Source: Gordius sp. MW1
Lineage: Eukaryota; Nematomorpha; Gordioida; Gordea; Gordiidae
Direction: 5' to 3'
NCBI GenBank assembly: GCA_964036665.1
Contig: OZ038526.1
Span: forward strand, 6,324,001 to 6,388,000
Length of the DNA stretch: 64,000 nt
The stretch's first letter is position 1; every line of letters starts with the position of its first letter. The position numbers and the translations under genes were made by a program. Positions 1 through 12,201 of the stretch are shown here, one piece after another. The notes beneath the pieces were generated by a model. That model was given only the letters and a program-made list of their open reading frames with translations. It was not told the DNA's origin and ran no database searches.

Positions 1-682
1 AATGAACTTGTGGAATGTATGAATTTGTCGCACTTTTACCTTTCAAAAAATTGTCACCCTTATTATTTTCTTCCAAGTCATAGCGATAATAATAATGTCC
101 TTTAGAAACGTCTTTGGATAATGGTTTATTACTTCTTTTTGCTCGATCTATGTTCATTTGCGAACGGATCCTTTGAGTCCCAGGTTTTCCCCACATACTA
201 CGATTGGCTAATGAACCAAATATAGTCGTATCACCTCTAATTGAAAATCCGGACTCTAGAGCTATTTGAGTAAGGTTGTAGCCTCGAGGAGTGCCTTCAT
301 CCCTATCAATAAATTTAATACTTTCTATTAAAGCGATAACGGGATCGGAACAGGTAGGTTTGACATCAAAGCCTATACGAACATTTTGCAACAAATCTTG
401 GTAGGCATTGATCCGTTGTATGGCAAAAACCAAGGCATAAACTACGAGGGCTTGGCCCATCATAAATTGATCGGAGCATTTGTTATCATCTCCGGGAGCG
501 GGGGAAAACACAGGAAACAAGGCACCGATAGTTATGTCACCATCTTGGTACAGACTGTAATTAAGATTGGCATTGGCAAATATCATAGAGTATGGACGCA
601 TCCATGTCAAAATATGGGGAGACAATAAGAGACCAAAAAATAGAATCATCCTCTTGAAGGTGAAACTACTAAGAATTATCAT
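1..682 (-). CDS. Class C GPCR (mGluR/CaSR-type), N-terminal ligand-binding domain exon, partial
   Basis: Reading the minus strand from an ATG at 682 gives 227 open codons that run off the left edge. A hydrophobic stretch (about residues 12-36) looks like a signal peptide. Residues 49-59 carry the class C signature GDITIGALFPVF. A conserved Cys-containing helix follows (about 69-92, ending VFAIQRINAYQ), then IGFDVKPTCSDP (about 103-114), all typical of the Venus-flytrap ligand-binding lobe of metabotropic glutamate and calcium-sensing type receptors. Three N-glycosylation sequons are visible (NYS, NLT, NRS). An in-frame TAA lies upstream near 760 and no earlier ATG intervenes. A TTTTTAG just upstream could instead be a splice acceptor, so a 5' exon is possible. 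Residues 165-220 are rich in Lys, Arg and Asn and match no family block I recognise; they may be a lineage-specific insertion in lobe 1. Ligand and G-protein class cannot be inferred. Confidence 0.82.
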   Translation of the reverse strand, partial: MIILSSFTFKRMILFFGLLLSPHILTWMRPYSMIFANANLNYSLYQDGDITIGALFPVFSPAPGDDNKCSDQFMMGQALVVYALVFAIQRINAYQDLLQNVRIGFDVKPTCSDPVIALIESIKFIDRDEGTPRGYNLTQIALESGFSIRGDTTIFGSLANRSMWGKPGTQRIRSQMNIDRAKRSNKPLSKDVSKGHYYYRYDLEENNKGDNFLKGKSATNSYIPQVH

Positions 683-1849
683 ATTTGCTAAAAATAAGGG
701 CAATAAATAATAAATATATACAGTTAAATATAGATATCCATCTCTGACAATAATTAATTAAAGAATGAATAAGCTTAATACAAAATTGATTTAATTAAAT
801 ATCATTTAGGCCAATAAAGCTTTTTTATTTCGTCATCAAAACTCAAATGGTCGTTTAGCATATATCTTCCATTTAAAGTCTTTGTTAGTTATGAGCAGCA
901 TTTAGGGGCTATCATATCAGAGTTAACTTAAGGTTTAAAAAACATTTTTTACTTCTGAAATTTGTATCACTTATTAAGATTTTGTTCAAAATGTCTTTCT
1001 ATGCAGATCTCGCAACTATAATGTTATTTGCCATAATGACAATTTTGACTTAATATTAATTGCATCAAGGTTAAAAAGGTAAGTTTACGTTTGCAACTGC
1101 ATCATTAATTATTAATTTTTGGCTGCCAAAAAAAATGAGCTTAAACCTTTTTACAAAATAAATAATCGATACTTAACTACAAATAATATTAATAAATTTA
1201 TAATTTTTGCGAATATTTAGTATTATGTTTAACTTATTAATATACTTATTAAAAATAATACTTTGATGTGGATTAAAAAAATTACTTAATCGCGAAGCAT
1301 ATTCTATATAATGTGCCTAATGATATATCTGAAATGTTAATTTGTAATTTAGTTATGCAAAGTTTTTTCAACGATATCACAGTCTTGTAAGATTAAATAT
1401 AGATTAACTGTAAAAATACTATTTATATTAAGGACTAATAATACGTATAATTTCACGAATTGATTTAAACTGCTTACCGCCCTATCAAAGCGCAGCTAGG
1501 ATTTAGATAATTTATTAAGTTTGGTCAATTTAGAGAGGGATTAAGGATTTTTAGAAATTTAAAAATCTTTGGATATGGGGGAAGGTGAAAACTGCCCGTC
1601 CCATGCGCCCTTGTACCTTATAATTTTAAAAAAAAAACTTTGAAATCATACCTGGCATCTCCATGAAATTTATTTAAAAATTAAAGAAATCAAATTATAA
1701 GTTAGAGCTAGGATCGCTCTTATTTACTAATTAAACATTCATCGGACGAAATAAGTTAAGTTTAAAAACGAATTTGATTCTTTTTGACATTTTAGAGCCA
1801 CTTATTGTAATTCAAAAGCGTTATTAGTAGGTTAAATATATTATTATAT
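683..1849. other. Gene-free AT-rich stretch upstream of the receptor exon
   Basis: No ORF, RNA gene or repeat with recognisable ends was found. It lies 5' of the class C receptor exon and would hold its 5'UTR, promoter or first intron. Confidence 0.5.
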
Positions 1850-2017
1850 CATGGGCGTAGCCAGGGGGTGCAGGGGGGGGGGCCCCCTAAATTACGAGAA
1901 AAAAAATTTCAATGCAAAAACTTTGAAAAATTAAAAAAAATTATGTTTTGCCCCCCTCTAATTGAATTTTAAACGTTTTGCCCCCCCCCCCCTTATCCAA
2001 AACCTGGCTACGCCCAT
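1850..2017. mobile_element. hAT-like MITE, family A (GGGCGTAGCCAGG ends)
   Basis: The inverted termini CATGGGCGTAGCCAGG and CTGGCTACGCCCAT flank a short interior containing G- and C-runs that can fold into one long hairpin. There is no coding capacity. The same family recurs at least nine more times in the window, mostly with imperfect 8-bp target duplications; in this copy the flanks are too AT-rich to judge. Confidence 0.75.
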
Positions 2018-5000
2018 AATTACATATATAACAAATGTAGAAACTGAGACTCTATTAATTAAAAAAAAGTAAACAGCATCTGAATATGATAACCTATTAT
2101 TTCTACTTTTAGCAATGGCGCTTAGCAAATTTTAATAAGTAAGAAGTATATATAATAAGTTTAAAAATATTTATAAAAAATTATAAGACATTTTGCTGCC
2201 CCCAAAGGACAAAAATTAAATAATATCTCTTAAAAATTGGCGTTTATAAAGTAAATTTATCTTGGTAGTTTGTAAGTACAATTTTATAATAGATTTTAAC
2301 AAATCAATTGTAAACAAACCATTAAAAAAATATAAAAAAGATTCGATAAATTTTGCACATTTATATTGAAATAAGACTGACCTTTTTTCGAAAAAGAATT
2401 TAAATGTTTAATGTTTATTTCTCCTTAGGCGATGATTCAGCATCCCACTTCCGTTTGTGAAATACACTTTTTCCAATAACAATTCGAGATTTTCGGAAAT
2501 CCTATAGACCCGATAACGAAGGGCTTTAGATGATTGATTTGGCATAGCCAGGAATCACAGGTAGAGTGAGTTGCCAATTTAATTACCAATTTTACCCTAA
2601 TTGGCCTTAACGAAATTACGGATAAAACCAAGGTTAAATATGACAAACTATTAAATTGATTAAACGTGAAGTAATGTTAGTTTTAAGATAAAAAATATAA
2701 TTTATGATATAGTCTATTGATTTATTAATATTAACGATTAAAGTTGATTAAAATAATTCCCATCCTGATGGCATTCCATAAATATTCTGAACTTTATATT
2801 GGTTGAAGCGTTGAGTTCTAGTCCTTTAAACTTTAAAATATTTGATGTTAACAACATATATTTTTGACAATAAAAAATTAAAATAAAATATGAATTTTTA
2901 AAATAAAATATGAATTTTTTCGCGTTAGCAAATGCACCTTTTAATAATAGAAATGACTCACGTGGAACGATTTATTTTTAAGAGACTAAACAAGTAAAAC
3001 AACATATTTGCTAAGAGTGTTACCAAGGCCTTAAATATGTTGTTTTCAAGGACCAATCAAAGTACTACAAAATGCATTAAAAATTTTGTTTTAATCTTCG
3101 ATCATTTTTTTATGACTAAAACTTTAATAGTATCACATACAGGGATTTTCTATATTAGGTCGCACTTGAAATGACGAATTTAATCAAACATGGCATATAA
3201 AATATGTCCACTATTTTATTAAACACCATCATTTGAGTTATTCTTACCCTAAATAAACATATATGAATTATTTTTTAAATCTTTTAAACAAAAATTTAAT
3301 TCCACAAAAGTCACGTTAATATATTAGTTGATCGAGCCTTAGTAACCATAAAAGGACTATAATCTTTGCTGGTACCATGGTGTTCCAATTCCTTTTTAGC
3401 TTAACAATTCCCCCCCCCCCTTCCATTCATTGTTATATAAAAATTACTACTTTTGGTATATTATAAATATATAGGCATAACAAAGTAAATTTTCTCATAG
3501 AGCTTTCTAACGTTTCGTTGAAAGGAAGAATGAGACCCAACCGCTCTACTCTCACCTTTTGAGATTATGTTCTAACTCCTACATGGTATTTGACCTGGGT
3601 ACTCATATTTGCCCCCTTTAACCAAAACTCTCTGGCCCTAACCTAACCCTCGCAGAGGATTTCAATGCAGCCAAATCCAGGTCTCTCGCCATTCCAACAT
3701 TGTCATCCCGATTTTCGGCTTTCTGGTACTTTTGGGGCCCGCGGGCCTAACCTATGTCGAATCGCAGGCGCTGCCAGGTTTCAAAATATTCCAGAAGCTT
3801 TTAATTTAACACAAAAATTTGTATAATACTCTTAATATTTCAAATTCCTCGCTTATAACTGGCTGTTTCTCGCGCACGATAGTTTTGATGCATTCGAGCT
3901 ATAATACATATCATCATTTAATTATTATATCCGCTTTCCATTTAATTACGTTTTCCGCTACAAATAAATAAGATAAATCTGTTTCACTCACTATTTTCAT
4001 GAAAGGTCTATTAAATTCAAAGCCGAATTATGGGCCTCGAGGAGGATAAATCAAATTTTAATTCGGACACATCGAGTTACTATGCTACAATTAACCTTAA
4101 CCTTATTGTTTTGCAGGTAAAATTGGGGATGGAAAGCCGTATACGCGCCAATTAACACCTTGCACATTATCGATTTATTTGGGGGGGGGGCCTTTATAAA
4201 ATGTAATTGTAGCTGATTCAGGTAGGCATCGATGTGTATTCAATAAAGCATCCCTACCCCCCCCCCCCCCTCCTTCCTGAAAAATAGAGCGTCCAAATTT
4301 ATTTGTTGGCAAATTGGATTAATTAATCGAATTGACACATATGGCAGGAGTATCTGATGGGGGGGGGGGGGGTAAACGACTTAGAAATAAATTTTTCCCC
4401 GTTATTATTATAATTGCATTATTATTTTTTACTTTAAATTTATACGAAAGCCAACCATGAATTGTTACCTAGATGTATGAATGTTATCTACTGAAGGTTT
4501 GGGGATGGTAACAGGATATAACTTTGCCAAAATAACAAACGAGAAGCCACCCAATTATATTTATTCGATAATTCGCGATTTAGGATCAAAACACAAAATA
4601 ATTACACGAATTTCGAGAATTTAGGTAATAAACATGTAGAGGGTATAATTAAAATCAATATAATTTTATATGTGGAGGTCAGAATATAAATTGAAACTTT
4701 TCGATAGTTATAATTTTAGCAAGATGTTAAATTGTCATTACATTTTAAATAAATTGACACATTTTTGTGAAAACATAAGAGGGAAAGATTACGAAAAAAT
4801 TGTTATAAATCTTATCACGAAATGTTAATTTACCTGTAATAGTCATATTTTTACAAATTAAGTAAAGGGATACTAATTTTTAGAATCAATACAAATACCC
4901 GTCATTTTAATAAATAATTAAATTATAAACAAATGTAGGAAGAAATGTGATATTTAAATTTGTCTATCTAATTATTCTAAGATTTTTGCCACGTGTTTCT

Positions 5001-7388
5001 AAATTTTACAGTTTTAATGAACATTTAATCTAAACTTTTATAATATCATTTATTTATACTTCGAAGCTTTTAAATCTCTCACATGATATAGTTGTCAAAG
5101 AAATTTTATAACCACTTTAAAGATGTCCCACCTTTTACCTCACCCTTATTTTCCATAAAATGTCACTTTGCTCGTTAACTTAATTGACTTAGAATAAACG
5201 AGGAACAGCTGATTTTGCACTAAGAATAATAAGTAACTTAGACCCCACCCCCTTTTGGGTTAAAGTTTTGCTCGTTTGTGCAGTAAAATTGCGAAAGTTT
5301 TGGAAGAAAGATTAATGAGAGCATTAAGGTCTATTATTCCATACCCAAGTCGAACATTAAATTATTCAACAAAATCAATAACCTGGAGTTTGTCAATCTA
5401 GGTCCCAAACATGGCGATCTGCACGTACTACTTAATAATTTTATTATTAGCTGCTCGCCAGTCTATTGTATTACATAGGTCTACAAATATTGACTTTCTG
5501 ATTTTATCCCCTAATCAGGCAGGAATGAGAGAGAATTTTACGCTAATAAAGTGTTTTTGATTCTTTATTATACGTCCAGATTGTAAGTTAAGGGGCTTTT
5601 AAACATAATCTGAGACGATAATGTCACTCCACTTTACATATATATAATTAAATATAGCCATTAATTAATCAACGGGGATTTAATTTTAATTGCGTTGCAA
5701 TTTAGGGGTTATTTTTCCGTTTTACCTCTATTTTTAAATTAAAAAGTTTTAACATGAACTCTCTGTAATTATCGTAATTACTTCCAGTTAGCCAGGGAAA
5801 ATAGTGAATTAGCAATTTTATTCATTGCCCTGACGGTCTATGATGTATTCATTGATTTAAAATTTAATTTTATGATGGCTTTTATTAGGTGAGTTAAAAA
5901 TAAGCTCAATTGTTATGTCATACAAATATCATTTTAAATACATTGACTATCTTTGCCTATTTGTCAGTATACAAATATAAATTAATAGCCAGTAATCAAA
6001 AAATAAGTCATTGATAAAACCTCATATAACAACATTTTATTTTACCCGACAGGTAACAGTGTAACCTGTAGGTGATGCAACTTTAGATCCACTTTTCTCT
6101 AACAATTTTATTATACTTCTTCTTCATTGGTTCTTAAATTATACTCGTTCAAAAATCGTAAAAATTACAATTTTGACCTACCTTCTTTAATTCAATATTT
6201 ATGTACACTAAACAATAAGTTTTTGCAACTTAGCTTACATATTTATAAATTCTGTATAATTTTTCCAACATTTTGATAGCAATTTCAAATTCATATGAGT
6301 ACGTAAAAGACTTTAAAATTTGTCCTAAAGTTGAACGTCACCCACAGGTTACACTTGACAGAGTTTGGGTGCATAGCGTAACCTTTTTAATGATTTAATT
6401 ATGAAACTATCAATCTATTAATAATTTTTTCACATTTTTTTTCAAAAGTTGTTAGTATAAAGGCGGTGGGGGTATAATAGTCAAGAGTAGCGAAAATTTT
6501 GCGCTTTTAAACTAAATATTTATTTGTAAAACTATATTTTCCTCTGATTTTTTTATATGAAATATGGGAGATACATGGTATTTATAGATAAAATTGAATC
6601 CTAATATGATTAAACAGCACAGCTAAAATCGGTTCCATTGATAATATTAATGGCCTGACTAGAGGTCTACATTTCTCTGATTTATCTGATATTATGATAG
6701 TTTTATAGAATTTACCCCATGATTTTAATAATATAGATGGCGGACTTTTTAAACCTTGCTCCCATTTTCAGGTTTGTAGCAATAAGTGCACCGTTATAAA
6801 AAGTTAAAAGTGATAGAAAATAGAATTTTGTTTGACTGTCGTTACTCCCCTTAATATGAAAGTTTTATTATTTTGCTTTGGATCTTTAATTAAAATGCAA
6901 AAAAACACACCCATAATTTAAAATTATCAACGAATTTAAAATAATACATATTAAATTTTTTAATGGTAATTAGTGTCCCTAAAATGTCAAAATCTTCAAC
7001 AAAATAATATCCAATGCGTAGAAATTGGTTTCAAGTCATAATCAGACAACTCTAAACAATCCAAACACAGAAATTTTCCAAGGTTTGAGATTTTTTGGAC
7101 ATTCTTAATAATAAAAATCAATTAGAATTAATAGTAAACCCATATTTCAATGAATAAATCCATTGTGTCTTTTATGGACATCACATCGCAAAGCAATTTA
7201 CAAAAGGCAGGTATTTCAAAGTTCGCTTTAAGACGTGGTGTGACTAATACCGGCTATCTTATTATCTTGCAAACAGTATTTATTGGTAGCGTTATCGTTG
7301 TTCAAGCAAAATAAATAGGAATTAAAGGAGCTGTCATAAATGACTTAAGTACCTTTCAATTTTTTATCTTTTAATTTATATTTCTAAA
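2018..7388. other. Gene-poor AT-rich intergenic region
   Basis: No coding region is supported on either strand. Short ORFs such as 2437-2646 lack any family motif. Several homopolymer G or C runs (near 3411, 4181, 4257 and 4361) interrupt otherwise AT-rich DNA. 3480-3790 is somewhat richer in GC but has no ORF I can defend. Confidence 0.5.
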
Positions 7389-7426
7389 CATAGACTAGAT
7401 AGACTGCTCATCAACGCACATAATGT

Positions 7427-8993
7427 GTAGGGGAGACCGGGGCTATTCCTTTACCGGGGCTATACACGTCCTCTCAATTAATTTTGTCATTTATGCTTTT
7501 GACCTCAAATTTTAATCTTAAATGTACTTTATTATCGCACATTTTGAGCACAAAAAATATTTGTGCTAACTTATGGTATGCAGAAAATACGATTTTTCGG
7601 GGCTAAACGTCCTTTTTTAAATTTTCGAATTTTGTTAATTATTTAAAAATTACTTGTTTTTCTAACTTTAAACATATATTAAATAAATATATATTGACTC
7701 TTTTATTATATTTATGTGTAAATATATACCTTTGATGAGTTTAATAATATATAAGCACAACTTAAAGTGAAATGACCACGCTGGGGCTATCGCGGCCGGG
7801 GCTATAGTTTCCTTTTCACTCATTCATTATTAATTTTTGTGCGTAATTACCACCGAAAAACAAACCTAGAATTTCAAAGGCCACAAGGTTCAATATGCTA
7901 AGTGTTGATGCCATTTTAAGAATTATTCAGCTCTATAAACCACCAATAATACTTACCCTGTGATATATATAATATGGATGAAACGGTAATTACCACTAGT
8001 TAATATGTTTATCTTTAAAGGATTAACATCATGTGGTATTTGGCCATTTAACCTACAAAATTATAATGAAGAATGTGTAAACCCTATATTCCTCCAATGC
8101 AAGTGAATCATTTAATCTTAATGTATCTCAAACTTCCAATAATCAAGAAAATTATTACTTCCCATCCTATTTTGGCTAGAAAGACTCCATTAGACAGCAA
8201 ATATCAACAAAACAATACTCACATAATAGCCAAGGCAAAGAAAATGTGGCCAAATGCTGAGAAAATAATACTAGAAAATTCATGGCTCATGTTGCAAACA
8301 TGATATTTTCTTTATTTGCAATAATTGTATATCTTAATTGCATTTTTGATAATTGTCAAATTTAAATGACATTTTGGTATCAATAAAGCATTTAAATCAT
8401 TGATTCTAAAACAAAAATCTTAGGAAAGGCACTTTTCTTAAATCATTTTATAAAGCTATATTAATAGGTTATAGACTCTTTAGTATTTTTAAAATTTAAG
8501 CAAATTCACTTAAGTCATTAATTTTAACATAAAATACCCAAATATCCTATAATAAAATTCTTATTTGAAACTTTATAAAGGCTGTATAAACTTATGTTTT
8601 TGCAATTTACGCCATGCACTTAGTCTATATCATAATTTTAACATATAAATCATATATAAAAGACATTTAAATGATAATATTAAATTTTATAAGTTGCAAA
8701 AGACTATATACATTTAATGTTTTGGCAATTTAAGCATATGCAAATAAATATTTTATAGTTTTATTTAGGACTTAATATAAGAGAGGACGCGATAGCCCCT
8801 TTTGAAGGACGCCTTAACCCCGGTCATTTTTAGAATTTATACGAGTTGCCTTTTTTTTGAACCCTTATTACGAAAGATCTATCAACTGTGTTGCTATAAT
8901 TTTTTTCCCTTTGATAAACACTGTGGACAAGAACATTTTTCTAAAAAAAGTTTATGAAAATCGGTTGACAATTTTTGTCCAGGCCTCCCCTAC
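7427..8993 (+). mobile_element. pogo/Tigger-like DNA transposon remnant
   Basis: GTAGGGGAGACC at 7427 is mirrored by GGCCTCCCCTAC at 8982-8993, giving short inverted ends. The phrase GGGGCTAT recurs inside both ends. On the plus strand around 8020-8055, one frame reads GLTSCGIWPFN, resembling the conserved C-terminal T(S)GIWPFN block of pogo/Tigger transposases. The following residues (IPPMQVN, from 8088) continue in another frame, so the gene is frameshifted. No intact DDE core remains. A TA target duplication was not seen, so assignment rests mainly on the peptide block. Confidence 0.5.
8020..8303 (+). pseudogene. Degenerate pogo-like transposase C-terminal fragment
   Basis: GLTSCGIWPFNLQNYNEE is read from 8020. 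A frame change near 8073 leads into a 76-codon open stretch rich in Lys and Ile that ends at a stop at 8303. It is only the tail of a transposase; the upstream catalytic part is unrecognisable. The block could also be a chance similarity, but its position inside a TIR-bounded repeat favours a relic. Confidence 0.45.
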
Positions 8994-9036
8994 CCTTTTT
9001 TCCACCATTTTGATGGTAACATGGTAAATTGGTGAT

Positions 9037-10080
9037 TAGAGACCTGCAACAGGCCTGTTAAGGTCAGTCGGCCCGCCCGTAATAAAAATTTAAAAGCCCG
9101 GTTCGGCCCGGGCCCGTCAAAAATTTAAATTATAAGCCCGGACCCGGCCCGCTAATTTTATACAAAGCCCGAGCCCGGCCCGGGCCCGTAAAAAATTTTT
9201 TATTTTCATTTTTTTGTTCAATTTCTTTTACCCATATGGTAAACAATATGTATGTGTTGAAAATGTTAATTAAAATATTGTAAAAATAATAAATTAATAA
9301 TTTCCAATCAGACGAGATCTTCAATCTTTTAAGAGGCAGCAAACTACAGGAAAAAAATTTATTTTGCAAGTGCACTTAGGGATACATATAACTATATAAC
9401 CCAAATAGACTTTTAAAACCCTTATTTAATGTTGTAATGTTTTTAATAAAGTTACTTGACTTATTTGCTTTTCCACCATTTTTAATATTTAAATTATTGA
9501 TAAAAAATGAAAAATAGTGATATTTTACAAAGTAACTTATAATTAAATTTTTAAATTTGTTAATGAGTATATATATATAAAAATTTTACATAATATTAAA
9601 TTAATTCGCTAAATATTCCTAGAGGGTATAAATTGGGAGCCAAGGATGGGCAGCTGCCCCCCCCCTCCAAATCCAAAAATTCATAATCTAAAAATCATTT
9701 TTTGCCCTACCTAAACTGCTTCTCTCCGATTTAAATTGGCTTCGCGCATGGGATCATTGCATTGTGTATCAATATCTTTAACATTTATAATGGGGGTTGA
9801 GATATTGATGAATTAATATATACTAAGATGGAAAAAATTTAACTTTCCATGTTAATTTATACACATAAAATAAATATAATTCGAACATTATAATATACCT
9901 TCTTTTATATTAAATCTAATTCATATTATTACGGGCTTTTAACGGGCCTTAAGTATAACTAAGCCCGGCCTGAGCCCGTTAAGTTATTATAAGGCCGGTC
10001 CAGGCCCGGCCCGTTGTCTTATTTTTAAGCAGAAGCTTGTCCAAACCCGGCCCGCGGGCCGGGCCGGCCCGTGCAGTCTA
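9037..10080. mobile_element. Non-autonomous hAT-like repeat with GGCCCGG-rich ends
   Basis: The termini TAGAGACCTGCA (9037) and TGCAGTCTA (ending 10080) are imperfect inverted ends. Next to each lie 100-150 bp packed with GCCCGG/CCGGGC blocks (9060-9190 and 9950-10070) that are inverted relative to each other. The interior is AT-rich and non-coding. The flanks TTGGTGAT and GTGGTTAT match at 6 of 8 positions, compatible with a decayed 8-bp duplication. A small ORF across the left end (9130-9375 minus) is an artefact of the repeat. Confidence 0.55.
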
Positions 10081-10737
10081 GTGGTTATCATATAAAAGTT
10101 TGTAATTTTCACAAATATAACAATCTTAAAAAGGTAAAAAAAACGTATTGAATTGGGTAGATATCAAAAACAGCATTTTAAAATAAATATCATTTACACA
10201 ATACATAAAAATTAAAAATGTAAAAACATTAAAGTTTGTTTAATAATATAGCGCCATCAATATTTTGTATAATATTATTTTATTGACGTTCGTTTTAATT
10301 TATAAACTAGTGATGAAGGTAAATTGACTGTTATAGGGCAAAATTACATGGTTAAAATACACCAGTTGCTCTCTTCAAAATGGAGGAAAATTTGACACAC
10401 AATTAACCATATGCAACATATGGTATGAGCAGTCTATCTAGTCTATGATTCTAAAATATCTAATCGCTTAATTTATTGAATTGTCTTTCAAAAGTGAATA
10501 TCGGAGCTACGAGAACAGTGCGTTTAAATCGTCTCGATTGCCTATTAAACGGCATAAAGTAAAAAAAAAATAAAGGATTTATTCGACAGAGGAATATTTC
10601 TAACATGGAGTACGTTGGCACGATAATGATAACGAGGCTTTTTTGTTAAACCTATTACATTAAGTAAAATCACGCCACTTTAAAAGTTCAGGAAAATATT
10701 TTGATACGATGCCCAAAGTTATGTGATAAATTTATGG

Positions 10738-10741
10738 CCGG
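10738..10741. repeat. CCGG target-site duplication, left
   Basis: CCGG sits directly before TGTAGGG of the first Ginger-like copy. The same CCGG occurs at 22621-22624 directly after the last copy's CTTACA end. Confidence 0.75.
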
Positions 10742-11049
10742 TGTAGGGTTCTAATTAAGCGCCTAGATAAAAGTGCGCCTACATATGATTGGTCAAAATT
10801 AAAATAGCTAAAAATGATTAGCGAGATTGTTATCACCACGTGGGGCACCACGAATTTTGATAGGCTTGCGTACCAAAAGGGCAATAGAAAAACAATCGTG
10901 AGAATTGTGCATTAAAAAAATCCGCCTCAAAATCCCAAAACAAGTAAAAAATGCTTTTATAAATAATTAACTTAATATGCAGCTCTTTTATAAAAATCCG
11001 CCTCAAAACAAGTATTCTAAATCCCAAAATAAGTAAAAAATGCCTTAAT

Positions 11050-11345
11050 AAATAATTAAATTAAGAAAGTATTTTAAAAACAATGCTAAGTTATTGTAAA
11101 GGCCAAGATTTTTCCAAAAGTTGAAGTTTTCATTAAATGCATGAGTCAATTATTTATAACACATTTATAAGATTGATAAGATATAAAAATTTAATGCTAT
11201 TTTAAAAGCCAAGATTTTTCCAAAATTTGAAGTTTTTATTAAATGCATGAGTCAATTATTTATAACACATTTATAAGTATATTGATAAGATATAAAAATT
11301 GAATGCAAAGTATTTTAAAAACAATCCTAAGTTATTTCACTTTGC
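11050..11345. repeat. Internal direct repeats of the Ginger-like element
   Basis: Two roughly 125-bp units, each carrying CCAAGATTTTTCCAAAA and AATGCATGAGTCAATTA, lie in tandem. The same arrangement recurs in copy B at 18950-19225. They are non-coding and precede the first integrase exon. Confidence 0.65.
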
Positions 11346-11431
11346 ATTAAATTTTTATATCTAATCAATATATTTTATTTTTAATAATTTGTTTAGGACA
11401 ACTTAATATATAATTTTTTTTATTCTTTTAG

Positions 11432-12116
11432 ATGTCAAAATATAATTTTGAGGAGATAATTAAATATATAAAGGAGGGACTGATGCCTGTTATATATGAT
11501 AAGAATCAGAGGGCCTATCTTAAAAGAAAGGCAGCTCTTTTTACTATTAAAAATTAGCAATTATATCACAAAAGAGTAAAAAACATAGGAGGTATTAAGA
11601 CAGGTATCATATTATTAAATTTGCTGTAAGTTGTAATCTTTAGAAATGCTGGCAAGGGTGGTGATGACAAAAGAAGAGATTATGAATGTTATCAAATTAC
11701 ACCATGATGGCCTAACTGATAGCATACATGCTAAAAGCTTGGGGGGCCATCTTGGGTTTAATCGTACTCAAGAAAAGATAGCTGAGAGTTTATAAAATGA
11801 AAAGTTTTAATAATTTTGTGAATAATTGCTTTTACATTCTATATAATGTTTGACTGTGTTCTTATATGATATGAGTAGATATTGGTGGCCTAACATGACA
11901 AAAGATGTTAGAGAATAAGTTGGGGCTTGTCATGCATGTCAGATACACATGGCTAGAATTGATAAGGCCACACCAGTTCTTCATAATGTGGTTCTGATTC
12001 CAACCCCTTGGAATTGGAAACATGTTGGAATAGATCTCTGCATGTTGCCTAAAACAGAACAAGGCAACATTTGCATGTTGGCTGTTATTGATTACTTTTC
12101 CATTGAAATAACTATA
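11432..12116 (+). pseudogene. Ginger-like integrase gene, copy A (broken, multi-exon)
   Basis: Three coding blocks are recognisable. 11432-11616 follows a TTCTTTTAG acceptor and encodes a basic N-terminal domain (MSKYNFEEIIKYIKKG, then RKAALFTI), with an internal TAG near 11556. 11644-11793 follows CTTTAG and encodes HAKSLGGHLGFNRTQEKI, the His part of the integrase zinc module. 11876-12116 encodes YWWPNMTKDVRE, a stop, then CHACQ (the Cys pair) and WKHVGIDLCML, where the Asp is the first residue of the DDE triad. The second Asp and the Glu are missing, so the product could not be catalytic. KRBA2-like host proteins share this layout, but the TIR context argues for a transposon. Confidence 0.65.
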
Positions 12117-12201
12117 TATGTTTATGATCATTTATACATATATATATGATTTTAAATTTATCTCCACAGTAGTACTTTTAAATTTATTAATATCATTTAA
12201 A

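Larger units (their letters stand above)
7389..10447. mobile_element. hAT-like element or nested block bounded by perfect 23-bp terminal inverted repeats
   Basis: 7389-7411 (starting CATAGACTAGATAGACTG) is the exact reverse complement of 10425-10447. The outer flanks are TTTCTAAA (7381-7388) and ATTCTAAA (10448-10455), a 7-of-8 match, consistent with an 8-bp hAT target duplication. The interior contains a pogo-like remnant (7427-8993) and a second hAT-like GC-ended repeat (9037-10080), so the present contents are nested later insertions. A short relative with the same termini lies at 50988-51358. Confidence 0.7.

Noticed and set aside
386..628. 80-codon ORF on the plus strand
   Set aside because: It is the antisense shadow of the class C receptor exon on the minus strand.
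9130..9375. 81-codon minus-strand ORF ending in GPGRARALYKISGPGPG
   Set aside because: The Gly/Pro/Arg pattern is the translation of GGCCCGG repeats at the end of a transposon relic.
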